The notes below the pieces were generated by a model. That model had not been told where the DNA came from. It made no database searches and saw only the letters and a list, made by a program, of their open reading frames with translations. From contig NC_135549.1 in the NCBI RefSeq assembly GCF_964340395.1, positions 26,964,095 to 27,028,094 on the forward strand: a stretch of 64,000 nt of DNA, read 5' to 3'. The stretch comes from Glandiceps talaboti (Eukaryota; Hemichordata; Enteropneusta; Spengelidae). Below are positions 22,740 to 30,395 of the stretch, in pieces. The position numbers and the translations under genes were made by a program. The number at the start of each line of letters is the position of its first letter. Position 1 is the stretch's first letter.

Positions 22740-25700
22740 GAACGACTTCCCGTTCTTTAGATTCTATGTGACCGCTTGGCGACCTACCAATAAATGGTGT
22801 GTTTTTTTGGGCTGTGAAGCATTGGAGAGACATTAAATTTTCCGCGTTTCGCTAGTATAGAGGAAAATTATTGTCTGGACGTTGTGAGAACAGCCAATGG
22901 GAGACGTGGAAAAAGTCACGTGGGTGACAGTATTTAAGTGAGGGAAGCGGGGATTTTGAACCATTCTAGGCCAGCACCCGTCACAGTGCAGCCAGTTTGT
23001 TTGAGTTTTGAACTAATGTCAACTTAGTTAGTATTGCTCCTTTAGCAAAGGAGTTCAGTCTAGGAACCAGAGCCAGTAAGGAAGACACCCGAAACCTCCC
23101 CAGATGTGCATTAGACAGTGTGTCGGGTATAGGTTTCCAGACTTTTTCCCAATGGGTTTTAGTCTGGTTTTTCCTGGGCGGTCTTTTGTACGGTAGAAGG
23201 GGCGATAAGGCTCAATCTGTTTGTTTGTTGAAATGTTTCCTTTTCGTTTTAATTTTTTGAAAGTGTTTTGCAATTGTATCTTGCACTTTGTTACATCTGT
23301 TAATAAATTACACGGCCGGCATGCACTCATGTGACCGCTTGGCGACCTACCAATAAATGGTGTGTTTTTTTTGGGCTGTGAAGCATTGGAGAGACACCAA
23401 TAACACAGAGACCATATGGAAATCAACGGAAAACATAACTACCTGAACTAGACACTCACATATGAATAAAAAAGAAAAGAAAAAAAAGAAAACAAGAAAA
23501 AAGAAAGCAACTAACCTACCTATCGAACCACACATTTTTTTTAGGCCTTAGCTGAATTTCTCTAATCTCAATATTTAAAAAAAACACCATCAGTTTTAAC
23601 AATTCTAGAATCGACCTACCTCTAGATAAATCAAGTTATAAAAAATGGTAAATCTGATGAAAATAATAACTTTTCTTGGTTCCCAAAGAAACCACGAAAT
23701 GCAGCTAATGAATAATATTTTCAATATATTGAGTACACTGACTTCACATCTATGGAACTTAAACGAATTGAGTCACTCCCCCCCCCCCCGACCATAAGTC
23801 CATAACCCCACATGTACCGTCCCAACCCCAAAACGTTGACCTAATCATTGAATTATCTTACCAACAAGAATTCCAATACTGAAATAGAGGAACTCAACAT
23901 TCGACGTGAAAGCACTCAAGAAGAAACCAAGAGTCGACACTATACTTCCAATCATCACCGTCATTCGATATCCAAATTTCTTGACAAAAATAGGGGCTAT
24001 TGGACCTGTAAAACAAAAACATTTAAGTGAAGACAGGCTTATTTTCACTGGGGGTCTGTACAGATGTCTTTATTATCCGTCTTTGGCAATCCTTATGCAT
24101 AAAATTTGTTCCATTTCTGACTTTGAGTAGGGCTTGTTTGGTCTTTTCTTCATTGGCAGTGTGTCCATTCCATTGTATTCTTACTCTGAAAGCCTAGTTC
24201 CAATATTTCTGCACTGGAAAATGTTCTTGTAGGCACTTTAGGGTAAAAGGTGGTACTACATTTTCACGAATACATTTCATGGTGTTGTATCAAGTCTTCT
24301 AAGCGAAATGTTGGAATTAAACCCAATCTGATTAAAATCTGATGTTAGATAGGCTGGTTTTCCTGTATTTACCTTTATTCCATCGTTATTGCGTCTTTTA
24401 CGTGAGTTTTTTTCCCCCGGGCGAATGCCTTTCTAACTAGAAAGGCATTCGCCCGGGGAAAAAAACTCACGTAAAAGACGCAATAACGATGGAATAAAGG
24501 TAAATACAGCAAAACCAGCCTATCTAACATCAGATTTTAATCAGATTGGAATAAAACCCATCAAATTCGCATAAATTTTAGCAACTTTTTTTGCTCTCTA
24601 TGCAGTCCTCTCCCAAAGTCCTGTACAAGTAATTATCAAAAAATATCATGTTAAAGAGTAAATACATCATACAACGAAAATCATGATGTATTTACTCTAG
24701 TTAGAAAGGCATTCGCCCGGGGGAAAAAACTCACGTAAAAGACGCAATAACGATGGAATAAAGGTAAATACAGGAAAACCAGCCTATCTAACATCAGATT
24801 TTAATCAGATTGGGTTTAATTCCAACATTTCGCTTAGAAGACTTGATACAACACCATGAAATGTATTCGTGAAAATGTAGTACCACCTTTTACCCTAAAG
24901 TGCCTACAAGAACATTTTCCAGTGCAGAAATATTGGAACTAGGCTTTCAGAGTAAGAATACAATGGAATGGACACACTGCCAATGAAGAAAAGACCAAAC
25001 AAGCCCTACTCAAAGTCAGAAATGGAACAAATTTTATGCATAAGGATTGCCAAAGACGGATAATAAAGACATCTGTACAGACCCCCAGTGAAAATAAGCC
25101 TGTCTTCACTTAAATGTTTTTGTTTTACAGGTCCAATAGCCCCTATTTTTGTCAAGAAATTTGGATATCGAATGACGGTGATGATTGGAAGTATAGTGTC
25201 GACTCTTGGTTTCTTCTTGAGTGCTTTCACGTCGAATGTTGAGTTCCTCTATTTCAGTATTGGAATTCTTGTTGGTAAGATAATTCAATGATTAGGTCAA
25301 CGTTTTGGGGTTGGGACGGTACATGTGGGGTTATGGACTTATGGTCGGGGGGGGGGGGAGTGACTCAATTCGTTTAAGTTCCATAGATGTGAAGTCAGTG
25401 TACTCAATATATTGAAAATATTATTCATTAGCTGCATTTCGTGGTTTCTTTGGGAACCAAGAAAAGTTATTATTTTCATCAGATTTACCATTTTTTATAA
25501 CTTGATTTATCTAGAGGTAGGTCGATTCTAGAATTGTTAAAACTGATGGTGTTTTTTTTAAATATTGAGATTAGAGAAATTCAGCTAAGGCCTAAAAAAA
25601 AATGTGTGGTTCGATAGGTAGGTTAGTTGCTTTCTTTTTTCTTGTTTTCTTTTTTTTCTTTTCTTTTTTATTCATATGTGAGTGTCTAGTTCAGGTAGTT

Positions 25701-26947
25701 ATGTTTTCCGTTGATTTCCATATGGTCTCTGTGTTATTGGTTTCTTCCCATCGGTAAAGCCATTACAGATTGGAAGAATATTTTATATTGTCTTTTTAAA
25801 GTTGATGTCAGTTTCCACATCCACTATTTCTTGCTAGACTTCAAAATGTTTGCGATTTCATTTCATTTTTTTGACTCGAATACGTTATAAAAAGCTTAGG
25901 GTTGGCAGTGAAAAATTAGGTGGGGTCGGGTAACCCGAAAGCACACAATTTTGTTTAGGCCTAAGATAAAAATAATTCTTAACTTTGTTCCCAATCTCTT
26001 TTTTTAATTGAAATTAGGAACTGGTTATTCGCTAGTTGTGCCTCCTACCCTTGGTATTCCAGCTTTATTCATCAGAAAGAGATACACCCTGGCAAATGCT
26101 TTGGTAGTGACTGGAGGAGGGATCGGGACAATTATATTTCCACCTGTTATTCAGTTGATGATTGACAACTACGGCTGGAGAGGTGCTTTTATCATGTTTT
26201 CAGCACTGAATGCTCACATGTGTGTCTCTGCCTCCTTGTTTAGACGCCAAGTGTATCGACAATCATCAGGAGATACCGCAAATCAGTCAGACGGGACTAG
26301 TAATGGACCACAGAATGAACTAAGTGACACAACACTTGACAACAAGGAAGTTTCGAATGGATGTACTCGCATATTTGACTGCTCCCTCTTCGTCAGGCAT
26401 CCCTCTTTCCTCGTTTTCACTGTGGCAGGTTTCTTTGCCATTGGAATTGGCACCTATGGTTCGCCAGCCCACTTTGTGGCCCGAGCAGATTCCAAAAGAC
26501 TAGGCAACGTACAAGAAATTGCTTTTATGACTTCACTTTTTGGAATAGGTAGCACATTTGGGAGGCTTGTACCACCCCCATTGATGCTTCACTTCAAATG
26601 TAAAAGTGTCACGAGTTCAATGTTGTACGGTATTACTTTTGTCCTGGCTGGTTTTACCAATATACTAAGTGCTTTGGCAAATACACATGTTTCTTACTCT
26701 GTCTTTGCTGTTTTCTTTGGACTGTTTAATGGGATATATTTAACTCTATATTCTCAAGTATTGAAAGATATATTGAGTCCCGAGAAGTTAACAACAGGTG
26801 TGGGACTTGCCGTTGGAGTCGGTGGAGTTGGAGGACTGATTGGTCCAATCTGTGCAGGTGAGTGGTACAGTGTGTGTGTGTGTTGTGTGTGTGTGTTTGC
26901 GTGTGCGTGTATGTATGTATGTATGTATGTATGTATGTATGTATGTA

Positions 26948-26995
<48 letters not shown>

Positions 26996-27261
26996 GGTGG
27001 TATTGCAATCAAAACCTTTATTCCAATACTGCACTCATTTCTATTTGTGTAGGTAAAATATATGATGTCAGTGGAAGTTATGACACCTCGTTCCATTTCT
27101 ACGGAGTTTCCTTGATTCTAGGGGGTCTTATAATGCTGATGGATAAACCATGTACCAGAAGGCAGCCATCAAAGGATAAAGCCGACAGATCAAAGTTAGA
27201 GGATCATAGTGAAATGACTCAAACCTACGGAGTTGATAACTTCGCACAGACTGGAATTTAA
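14226..27261 (+). CDS. SLC16-like (monocarboxylate transporter family) MFS protein, copy 2, complete
   Basis: Coding exons are 14226-14478, 17766-17909 or 25131-25274 (alternative exon 2 copies), 26018-26857 and 27053-27261, all joined by phase 1 GT/AG introns. Using one exon 2 gives 481 aa, the usual SLC16 length. The start at 14226 (ATGTCGGAACAACAAC) is preferred; an in-frame ATG at 14184 would add 14 residues. TM1 carries DGGCIGWVVVLGAF, a variant of the SLC16 DGGWGW signature; TM5 carries RKRYTLANALVV. The MCT1-type acidic residue before the TM8 arginine is missing, so this is an orphan-type member. Likely site: plasma membrane. The exon 2 region is present three times, the middle one inverted, with a retrotransposon between. 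Whether transcripts skip, choose or include both + strand exon 2 copies is open; including both keeps the frame. Confidence 0.85.
15375..15857 (+). mobile_element. Single arm of the TTAA-associated fold-back repeat family
   Basis: Starts AGGTGATTCAAAATG directly after TTAA and ends ACACTTGTAATGTCG. About 95% similar to 52720-53203 and, inverted, to 54619-55102. Copy 1 has TTAAATAGG without it at 656-664, an empty site. Only one end carries TTAA, so this looks like a truncated copy of the 2.4-kb element at 52720. Confidence 0.65.
16578..17105. mobile_element. MITE-like repeat with inverted ends
   Basis: The ends ACAACGAAAATC...AAACCCTGAAACAAAACG and the inverted counterpart (17040-17101) are about 60 nt long. 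Between them is AT-rich sequence with repeated GTCTAGCCAG/CTGGCTAGAC motifs and a central palindrome with GTCGAGTCAGAT. The right half is shared with copy 1 (1060-1320). No target duplication could be fixed. Confidence 0.45.
17223..17447. mobile_element. Palindromic fold-back MITE, copy 1 (MULE-like, 9-10 bp target duplication)
   Basis: 225 bp, a near-perfect palindrome centred at about 17335 (CTTTCTAGTTAGAAAG). The ends are CAATCTGATTAAAATC and the complement. Flanks GGTTTTATTC and GGTTTAATTC are a 10-bp duplication with one mismatch. Copy 1 has the empty site GGTTTAATTC once at 1434-1443. The ends match those of the 246-bp palindrome at 40900-41145 although the middle parts differ, so they form one family. 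A 9-10 bp duplication with long inverted arms fits Mutator-like elements; no transposase is present. Confidence 0.75.
17766..17909 (+). CDS. Exon 2 of SLC16-like copy 2, first + strand copy
   Basis: 144 nt with intact acceptor and donor, 99-100% identical to 25131-25274. It lies left of the Ngaro-like element. Splicing from 14478 would reach it first. Confidence 0.8.
18372..18548 (+). repeat. Split direct repeat A1
   Basis: Begins ATTAAATTTTCCGCG. It contains a CCAAT box (18433) and TATTTAAG (18471), plausible core promoter elements for the retrotransposon. Repeated as A2. Confidence 0.9.
18568..21624 (+). CDS. Gag-Pol polyprotein of Ngaro-like element (zinc knuckle, reverse transcriptase, RNase H)
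   Basis: About 1018 aa from ATG 18568 (context AACATGG, start MASSDKTELQ); the open frame upstream lacks an ATG. Residues 1-220 form a charged Gag-like region. A CCHC zinc knuckle (CFACGKTGHWRAEC) lies near residue 222. Reverse transcriptase spans about 430-640, with FTFDIKSAYHHIEI and the catalytic YIDDG near residue 581. RNase H follows, with YSDAST (first Asp near 750), WRELEA, CTDNQN and ADWLSR. The C-terminus holds the extra domain of YR retrotransposons (DRFAANYN, PPPRLI, PCWKSAPFW). It stops at TAG 21622-21624. The order and lack of integrase or protease match DIRS/Ngaro Pol. Confidence 0.92.
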   Translation: MASSDKTELQELIQTQVTEAVSHTSKLLLTDLEKLMSARLDSLKNDLTISQKRLSDNQLAAVKELKSKDMPVFRKKYCEEQYKYNEKVTEKLIEATRQLDEIQGNHPNISSAKSNIVEGMQLICHRQKMIRLADNEDLGWRVVQEYETHELASDSDDEKRIYKAVSRAKAKQREDSKKRRNKRGYQNSNRWTPYQENSPQRGAGSRSTSSKPDYLGRRPGSCFACGKTGHWRAECPETRAANKISTYYNLGTGNLGVATNNCVTRENVSSNGHVFGQKSLGHASTHTSVNLGSEFVHFCSESTGVFKKSHANVGAKVQGGPVGGGGTNSGHQTKYVDCGSHHTLRDAGNASISKPGVFQESSGLAAVPSMLPVNVNTMVFKRPVGRLRGAIEFWKTAGANAYVLDIVQNGYKLPFKEIPSKVILENNKSAKVHADFVQEELGRLLLKGCIAEVAEPPHVVNPLTVAVNKVGKERLVLDCRHINLSLYKFKFRLEGVETARQMFVPGTFMFTFDIKSAYHHIEIFGEHQGYLGFSWKFGEIQKYFVFKVLPFGVSTAPYIFTKVTRTMVNWWRGQGKDVLMYIDDGIGGTEGEKRAAELSTQVRADIESFGFLLAGEKCHWFPQLKVDWLGHQLDMEQGLVFVSEERIVNLEESLTFTIKQIASGQTLLEARKLAALIGQIISMQGGIGPLVRLRTRSMYSCLEKRASWNSIVEIDSLALSEMVFWAKNVRANNGSKLLCNRVCETYAYSDASTGGYGGYIVSQEDGDTIGRWSQLESQKSSTWRELEAVHRVIQNNVKCLAGQNVQWCTDNQNVVRILQAGSRVPELQSTVLNISAVCETIETAIVPKWVPRKENSQADWLSRCTDSDDWSINTSVFNMLNGMWGTYTIDRFAANYNTKCTRFNSRWWCPGTEAVDTFSQDWGHMGDNNWLVPPPRLILRALKKLECDRAKGTLIFPCWKSAPFWPFLCPQGNSFAGFVKAILVLPTIGVISPGNGNNGIFNGQKLNFVLYAAHVSFC
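21689..22710 (+). CDS. Tyrosine recombinase of Ngaro-like element
   Basis: About 340 codons, open from 21652 to TAA 22708-22710. It contains the R-H-R-Y set of tyrosine recombinases: Arg in GLLRFNEV, HSLRAGGAT, a His/Trp-rich RHGRWKS stretch, and the Tyr in DGYIEDS. It would catalyse integration of circular DNA by strand exchange. No ATG lies near the N-terminus of the conserved domain; instead TTTTCCAATTGCAG|G just before 21689 is a strong 3' splice site, suggesting expression from a spliced mRNA. The start given is at that acceptor. Confidence 0.88.
22711..22738 (+). repeat. Internal poly(A) run
   Basis: About 28 A directly after the recombinase stop, between ORF2 and B1. Confidence 0.9.
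22766..22831 (+). repeat. Split direct repeat B1 with poly(A) signal
   Basis: Starts ATGTGACCGCTTGGCG. It contains AATAAA at 22789-22794 followed by a GT/T-rich stretch, a complete-looking polyadenylation signal. Repeated as B2. Confidence 0.88.
22832..23008 (+). repeat. Split direct repeat A2
   Basis: Near-identical repeat of A1, immediately after B1. Confidence 0.9.
23329..23395 (+). repeat. Split direct repeat B2 with poly(A) signal
   Basis: Right terminus of the element; AATAAA at 23352-23357. The 320 nt between A2 and B2 are unique and hold a further AATAAA near 23302. Confidence 0.88.
23862..24005 (-). pseudogene. Inverted exon 2 copy
   Basis: Exact exon 2 sequence on the minus strand with its splice sites. 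It is antisense to the gene and cannot be used in the sense transcript. It could form long double-stranded RNA with either sense copy. Confidence 0.85.
24324..24548. mobile_element. Palindromic fold-back MITE within the inverted copy
   Basis: Same 225-bp palindrome as 17223-17447, carried along by the inversion-duplication, not a separate insertion. Confidence 0.8.
24691..25740 (+). repeat. Second forward copy of the exon 2 segment
   Basis: Forward again, starting at the exact centre of the palindromic MITE (24699-24812 is only its right half) and running through exon 2 into intron 2. Confidence 0.85.
25131..25274 (+). CDS. Exon 2 of SLC16-like copy 2, second + strand copy
   Basis: Intact 144-nt exon with phase 1 ends, contiguous with the native intron 2 and exon 3 (26018). 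It is the exon most likely spliced to exon 3. Confidence 0.85.
25275..26017 (+). other. Intron 2 of SLC16-like copy 2
   Basis: Non-coding; aligns with 1916-2654. Poly-G run near 25347-25360. Confidence 0.7.
26018..26857 (+). CDS. Exon 3 of SLC16-like copy 2
   Basis: 840 nt (280 codons), phase 1 to phase 1. Encodes TM4-TM11. Differs from copy 1 mainly in the central loop (NELSDTTLDNKEVSNG against HELHDTKLDKEFSNG) and conservatively in the TMs. Confidence 0.87.
26858..27052 (+). repeat. Intron 3 of copy 2 with (TATG)n/(TG)n
   Basis: 195-nt intron, mostly TATG and TG repeats (26874-26995). It is the unexpanded counterpart of 3492-6595. Confidence 0.9.
27053..27261 (+). CDS. Exon 4 (last coding) of SLC16-like copy 2
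   Basis: Acceptor GTGTAG|GTAAA; encodes GKIYDVSGSYDTSFHFYG, TM12 and the tail ending FAQTGI, stop TAA 27259-27261. Confidence 0.87.
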
Positions 27262-27499
27262 CTATTTTGTTTTATAAGTTATAGATACGAATCATATGAT
27301 CAGATGATTTAGATATAACTTTGAAATGTTGCGCCATTGAATTGAAGTTCTTCGTTTATAAAATAACCAATGATGATTATCTATGCATTGTACAAGTACC
27401 TTGTAGTCTTCACTTCCAAAATCAGTCTACTAGGGAATATAACTTGACTATAACACAAAAGTGACAATGGGCCTTTAGAAAGTACTATATCGTACAAGA

Positions 27500-27755
27500 C
27501 ACTACACTGCCCTGCACTTCACTTCACTACACTACACTACACTTCACTTCACTACACTACACTGCCCTGCACTGAACTGAACTGCAGAACTGCACTATAC
27601 TATACTACACTGCCCTGCACTGCACTGCACTACACTGCAATGCACTACATTGCACTGCACTGCACTGCACAGCACTATACTACACTACACTGCACTGCAC
27701 TGAACTGAACTTCACTACACTACACTACACTACACTACACTACACTATATTATAA
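27500..27755 (+). repeat. (ACTAC/ACTGC)n minisatellite
   Basis: Pentanucleotide units with ACTTC and ACTGA variants; counterpart of 7041-7160. Confidence 0.9.
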
Positions 27756-28559
27756 TACCTCAGACCAGTATAGAAAATGATCTGAGATAATACATATTTG
27801 GGACGTATGTACATGAATGTCTAATATCTAACATTTGCGTCAATCAATTGTAAGCTACTCAGTATTGGAAGCAAATATGCACAGAGAGTATAACCATGCT
27901 GTTTCTATATAAAAGAAATAAATCAATAACGACGTACAAATTATACAGCTTCGGTCACCGTTGGGGGCGTATATCCTGTTAAGGAATAAGATGTTCATGT
28001 AAATAACAAGCAAGACTACATGTAACAGAGGAGATATAAAAATCTCTGATTTTAGAGTACATGTAGACTGGTAAAGTCGTGATGATTTTGATTAATTTAT
28101 TTTAAAAGATATTGATTTGCGAATAAAACGACTAAAATCTCGTGTGACTGCGAAATCTCGCATGATTGTGTAACAATATTTGAATCAGCATCACGACTGG
28201 GTTTATCCATATTGAAAAGTTATGATATAAATTACTCATGAGATGTGATTAAAATATACTTGTTAACATAAAACGGTTTGTCTTCTTATTAACTGTCACC
28301 TGACTCAAAAGGTCGCCTGACTCATGCCAATGTCGTCTACAAGTTGCTATATGATGATAACTCATAACATGAACTGTGTCGGTCCTCCCAATCTCAACCA
28401 GAGCAGTGTAGTAGTCTTGGATAATTCTCTTCTGGATCGGCCGAATACGACTAAAATTAAACCAGTCTCATCTAGTGTCGTAATCGTTATGCATATGCCA
28501 GACGTAAATTACCCACCCTCTAATTCACAGTTAACCTGTCTTTAGTCTAGTACACATAC

Positions 28560-28843
28560 GACGCCTTACTACAATCATCTCCACTCACGTATAGGGAAAG
28601 TCCTTATTCTAACACAGAAATATGTGATACCCCCGCTGGGTGAAGGGTAAACAGTGCATGTCAGTAGTTATCCCGTCACAAAATGACAAGGCAGTTGCAA
28701 TTGGTTAGTTCCTTTAGACAATTGCTCATTAACCGAACTCCACCTCTCCTGTCTCAAACTAAAATCAAATGGCAGCGAAGGGCCGCGAATCTGCAACCTG
28801 CAGATACACAGTCGGCCACTCTAACCATTCGCCATCATGACTC
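28560..28843 (-). mobile_element. Possible tRNA-derived SINE (minus strand)
   Basis: On the minus strand from 28843: TGGCGAATGGTTAGAGTGG, then GCAGGTTGCAGATTCG, resembling a tRNA head with A- and B-box spacing. The 45 nt carrying it are missing in copy 1 (near 8228), while the body is shared. The B box is imperfect. Confidence 0.4.
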
Positions 28844-29734
28844 CACTGACGAAGCTCTTACATAATTATTTGGCTATTTTGCATAATTTAAACTACATTT
28901 CTTATTTTGTATTGAAATAAAAAAGAGAATTGTTTTTGTATGAAAGAATACTAGACATGTAGAATGCACGAATGAAGCACCCACGTTTAACACATTTTTC
29001 TTACTTTCTTTTTCTAACAATCGCAAAGATATACAATAGGAACAATAAGTTAATTGAAATAGAAAAATCAATTGTAATTGATATATGTCTTTACAAAGTT
29101 TATTTGATTTTTTTTATTTTTTTATTTTTTTTTTATTTTTTTTTTTGCTTTAAGAATAGTAAATCGAGAGTGTCAATAATCTTTTAACGTCAGCAATAAG
29201 AGCATTTTTCTCAACAAGATAGACTGACCATTTCCGCGAACTCTATCAGTTTACAGGTATTAGGCAGCAGTTGATTTGAACTCCTATTAGCCATTAGATC
29301 AAAGTCGTACAATTGTTTGGTTAGGTAACCCGATCGACCTAGTTTTCAACTGCCGACCGTAAACTTCTTTTAGGTAATTCGATATTATTATTTTTTTTAA
29401 ATCGAAGTTTCTTGCAAAGTCATGAGAAAAATAAATGATATTTGATGCCATCAACAACATCTTGTGATCAAAACAACATGGCTGAGTACACAGTGTATCA
29501 CAAAATGTCGTCTGCATATCATGCAGAAAGTGCGAACACAACCTGATCAGCCATAATATAAATAACAAACAACAAATAACAAATAGTAATTCCCTACCAA
29601 CCTATCATGTTCTGAAATTGTCTAACGAGTTGACTTCGAAAATCTTTAATTCCATGTGTTCAAAACAATAAATTTCATACACACCTGATGTCCCAAAATG
29701 CATATTATAGATGAACGTGTGGTGATGTATCAAT

Positions 29735-30395
29735 TGGAAACGAGTCATTACACTCTTTGCCATCGAAGGTGAAATACCAAAGGGTACAACTAGCTCCCCG
29801 ATTACCTGGAACGGATGTTACCATTCCATACAATGCGAACGGCTGTAGCTTCCAATATTTTATTGAACACACAGTCCTGAATGTTGAGAAAACTTCAATA
29901 ATCATCTCTCAATTTCATGTTGAATGTTATCCAAACCATGCAAACATCCAAGGTTATTAGAAAGGCAGAAAAGGTAAACCGTTGTCGTACGCATATGTTT
30001 CCTATACTAGATTGTCATTTTAAAAAAGTAATTTCTATTCAATGAGTAGGAATGTCATTTTATCAGGGTGCAAAGAAGAAAAACTGATGAGAAAGCTTAC
30101 AGGGTGAACAAAAGAATCGGTTTCATATACCTTGATAATTCCATATTCACGTGCGTCAGTTTTGAACCAGGCACACAGTTTGATACAAATGGTAAGCCAT
30201 TCATCCCTGGGTTTCCTTTGCTACCGGGAGAACCGATATCCCCCTTCTCGCCTTTGGCCCCGTCTTAGCCATCTCGTCCAGGTCGACCAGCTGCACCTGG
30301 AATCCCAGCACTTCCAGCAGGACCAGGTATTCCAGGACTCCCAGTTGGACCAGGGATTCCTGGAATACCGGGAGATGCAGAACAACGCTGGGTAA
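29735..30395 (-). pseudogene. CTHRC1-like (collagen triple helix repeat-containing) pseudogene
   Basis: Minus strand. A collagen-like exon (30391 down to about 30160; acceptor ATTACCCAG) encodes G-X-Y triplets: GIPGIPGPTGSPGIPGPAG, then GAAGRPGRDG, an in-frame TAA where CAA (Gln) would continue the triplet, then DGAKGEKGDIGSPGSKGNPG. Downstream (about 29960-29735) a C-terminal domain piece reads DCVFNK, VWNGNIRS and, after a frameshift, GNRGASCTLWYFTFDGKEC. CTHRC1 is a secreted protein with a short collagen segment and a C-terminal domain containing a WYFTFNGAEC motif, so the match is specific. At least one nonsense change and two frameshifts mean it is not functional as read. The 3' end of the domain is not found. 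Confidence 0.65.

Larger units (their letters stand above)
18372..23395 (+). mobile_element. Ngaro-like tyrosine-recombinase retrotransposon with split direct repeats
   Basis: 5024 bp in the order A1 - ORFs - B1 - A2 - B2. A1 (18372-18548) and A2 (22832-23008) match over 177 nt; B1 (22766-22831) and B2 (23329-23395) match over about 66 nt, with A2 abutting B1. This A1...B1A2B2 arrangement, together with reverse transcriptase, RNase H and a tyrosine recombinase and no integrase, is diagnostic of Ngaro/PAT-type elements, which integrate from a circular intermediate without target duplication. The A repeats are near identical, so the insertion is young. The flanks are inverted copies of each other (see findings). 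Both ORFs are uninterrupted, so the copy looks potentially intact. Confidence 0.9.
23396..24690 (-). repeat. Inverted copy of the intron 1-exon 2-intron 2 segment
   Basis: Reverse complement of about 17089-18371, and base for base closest to 24699-25740 (for example the same T-run structure). It begins ACCAATAACACAGAGACC, the complement of intron 2 at the point where the left flank of the retrotransposon stops, plus four bases more. Confidence 0.88.
27262..29700 (+). other. 3' flank of SLC16-like copy 2
   Basis: No gene recognised. Possible AATAAA at 27917-27922. (ACTAC/ACTGC)n array at 27500-27755. T-rich stretch 29105-29150 marks the site where copy 1 holds element 1. From about 29185 the sequence is absent from copy 1 until about 30680. 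Confidence 0.6.
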
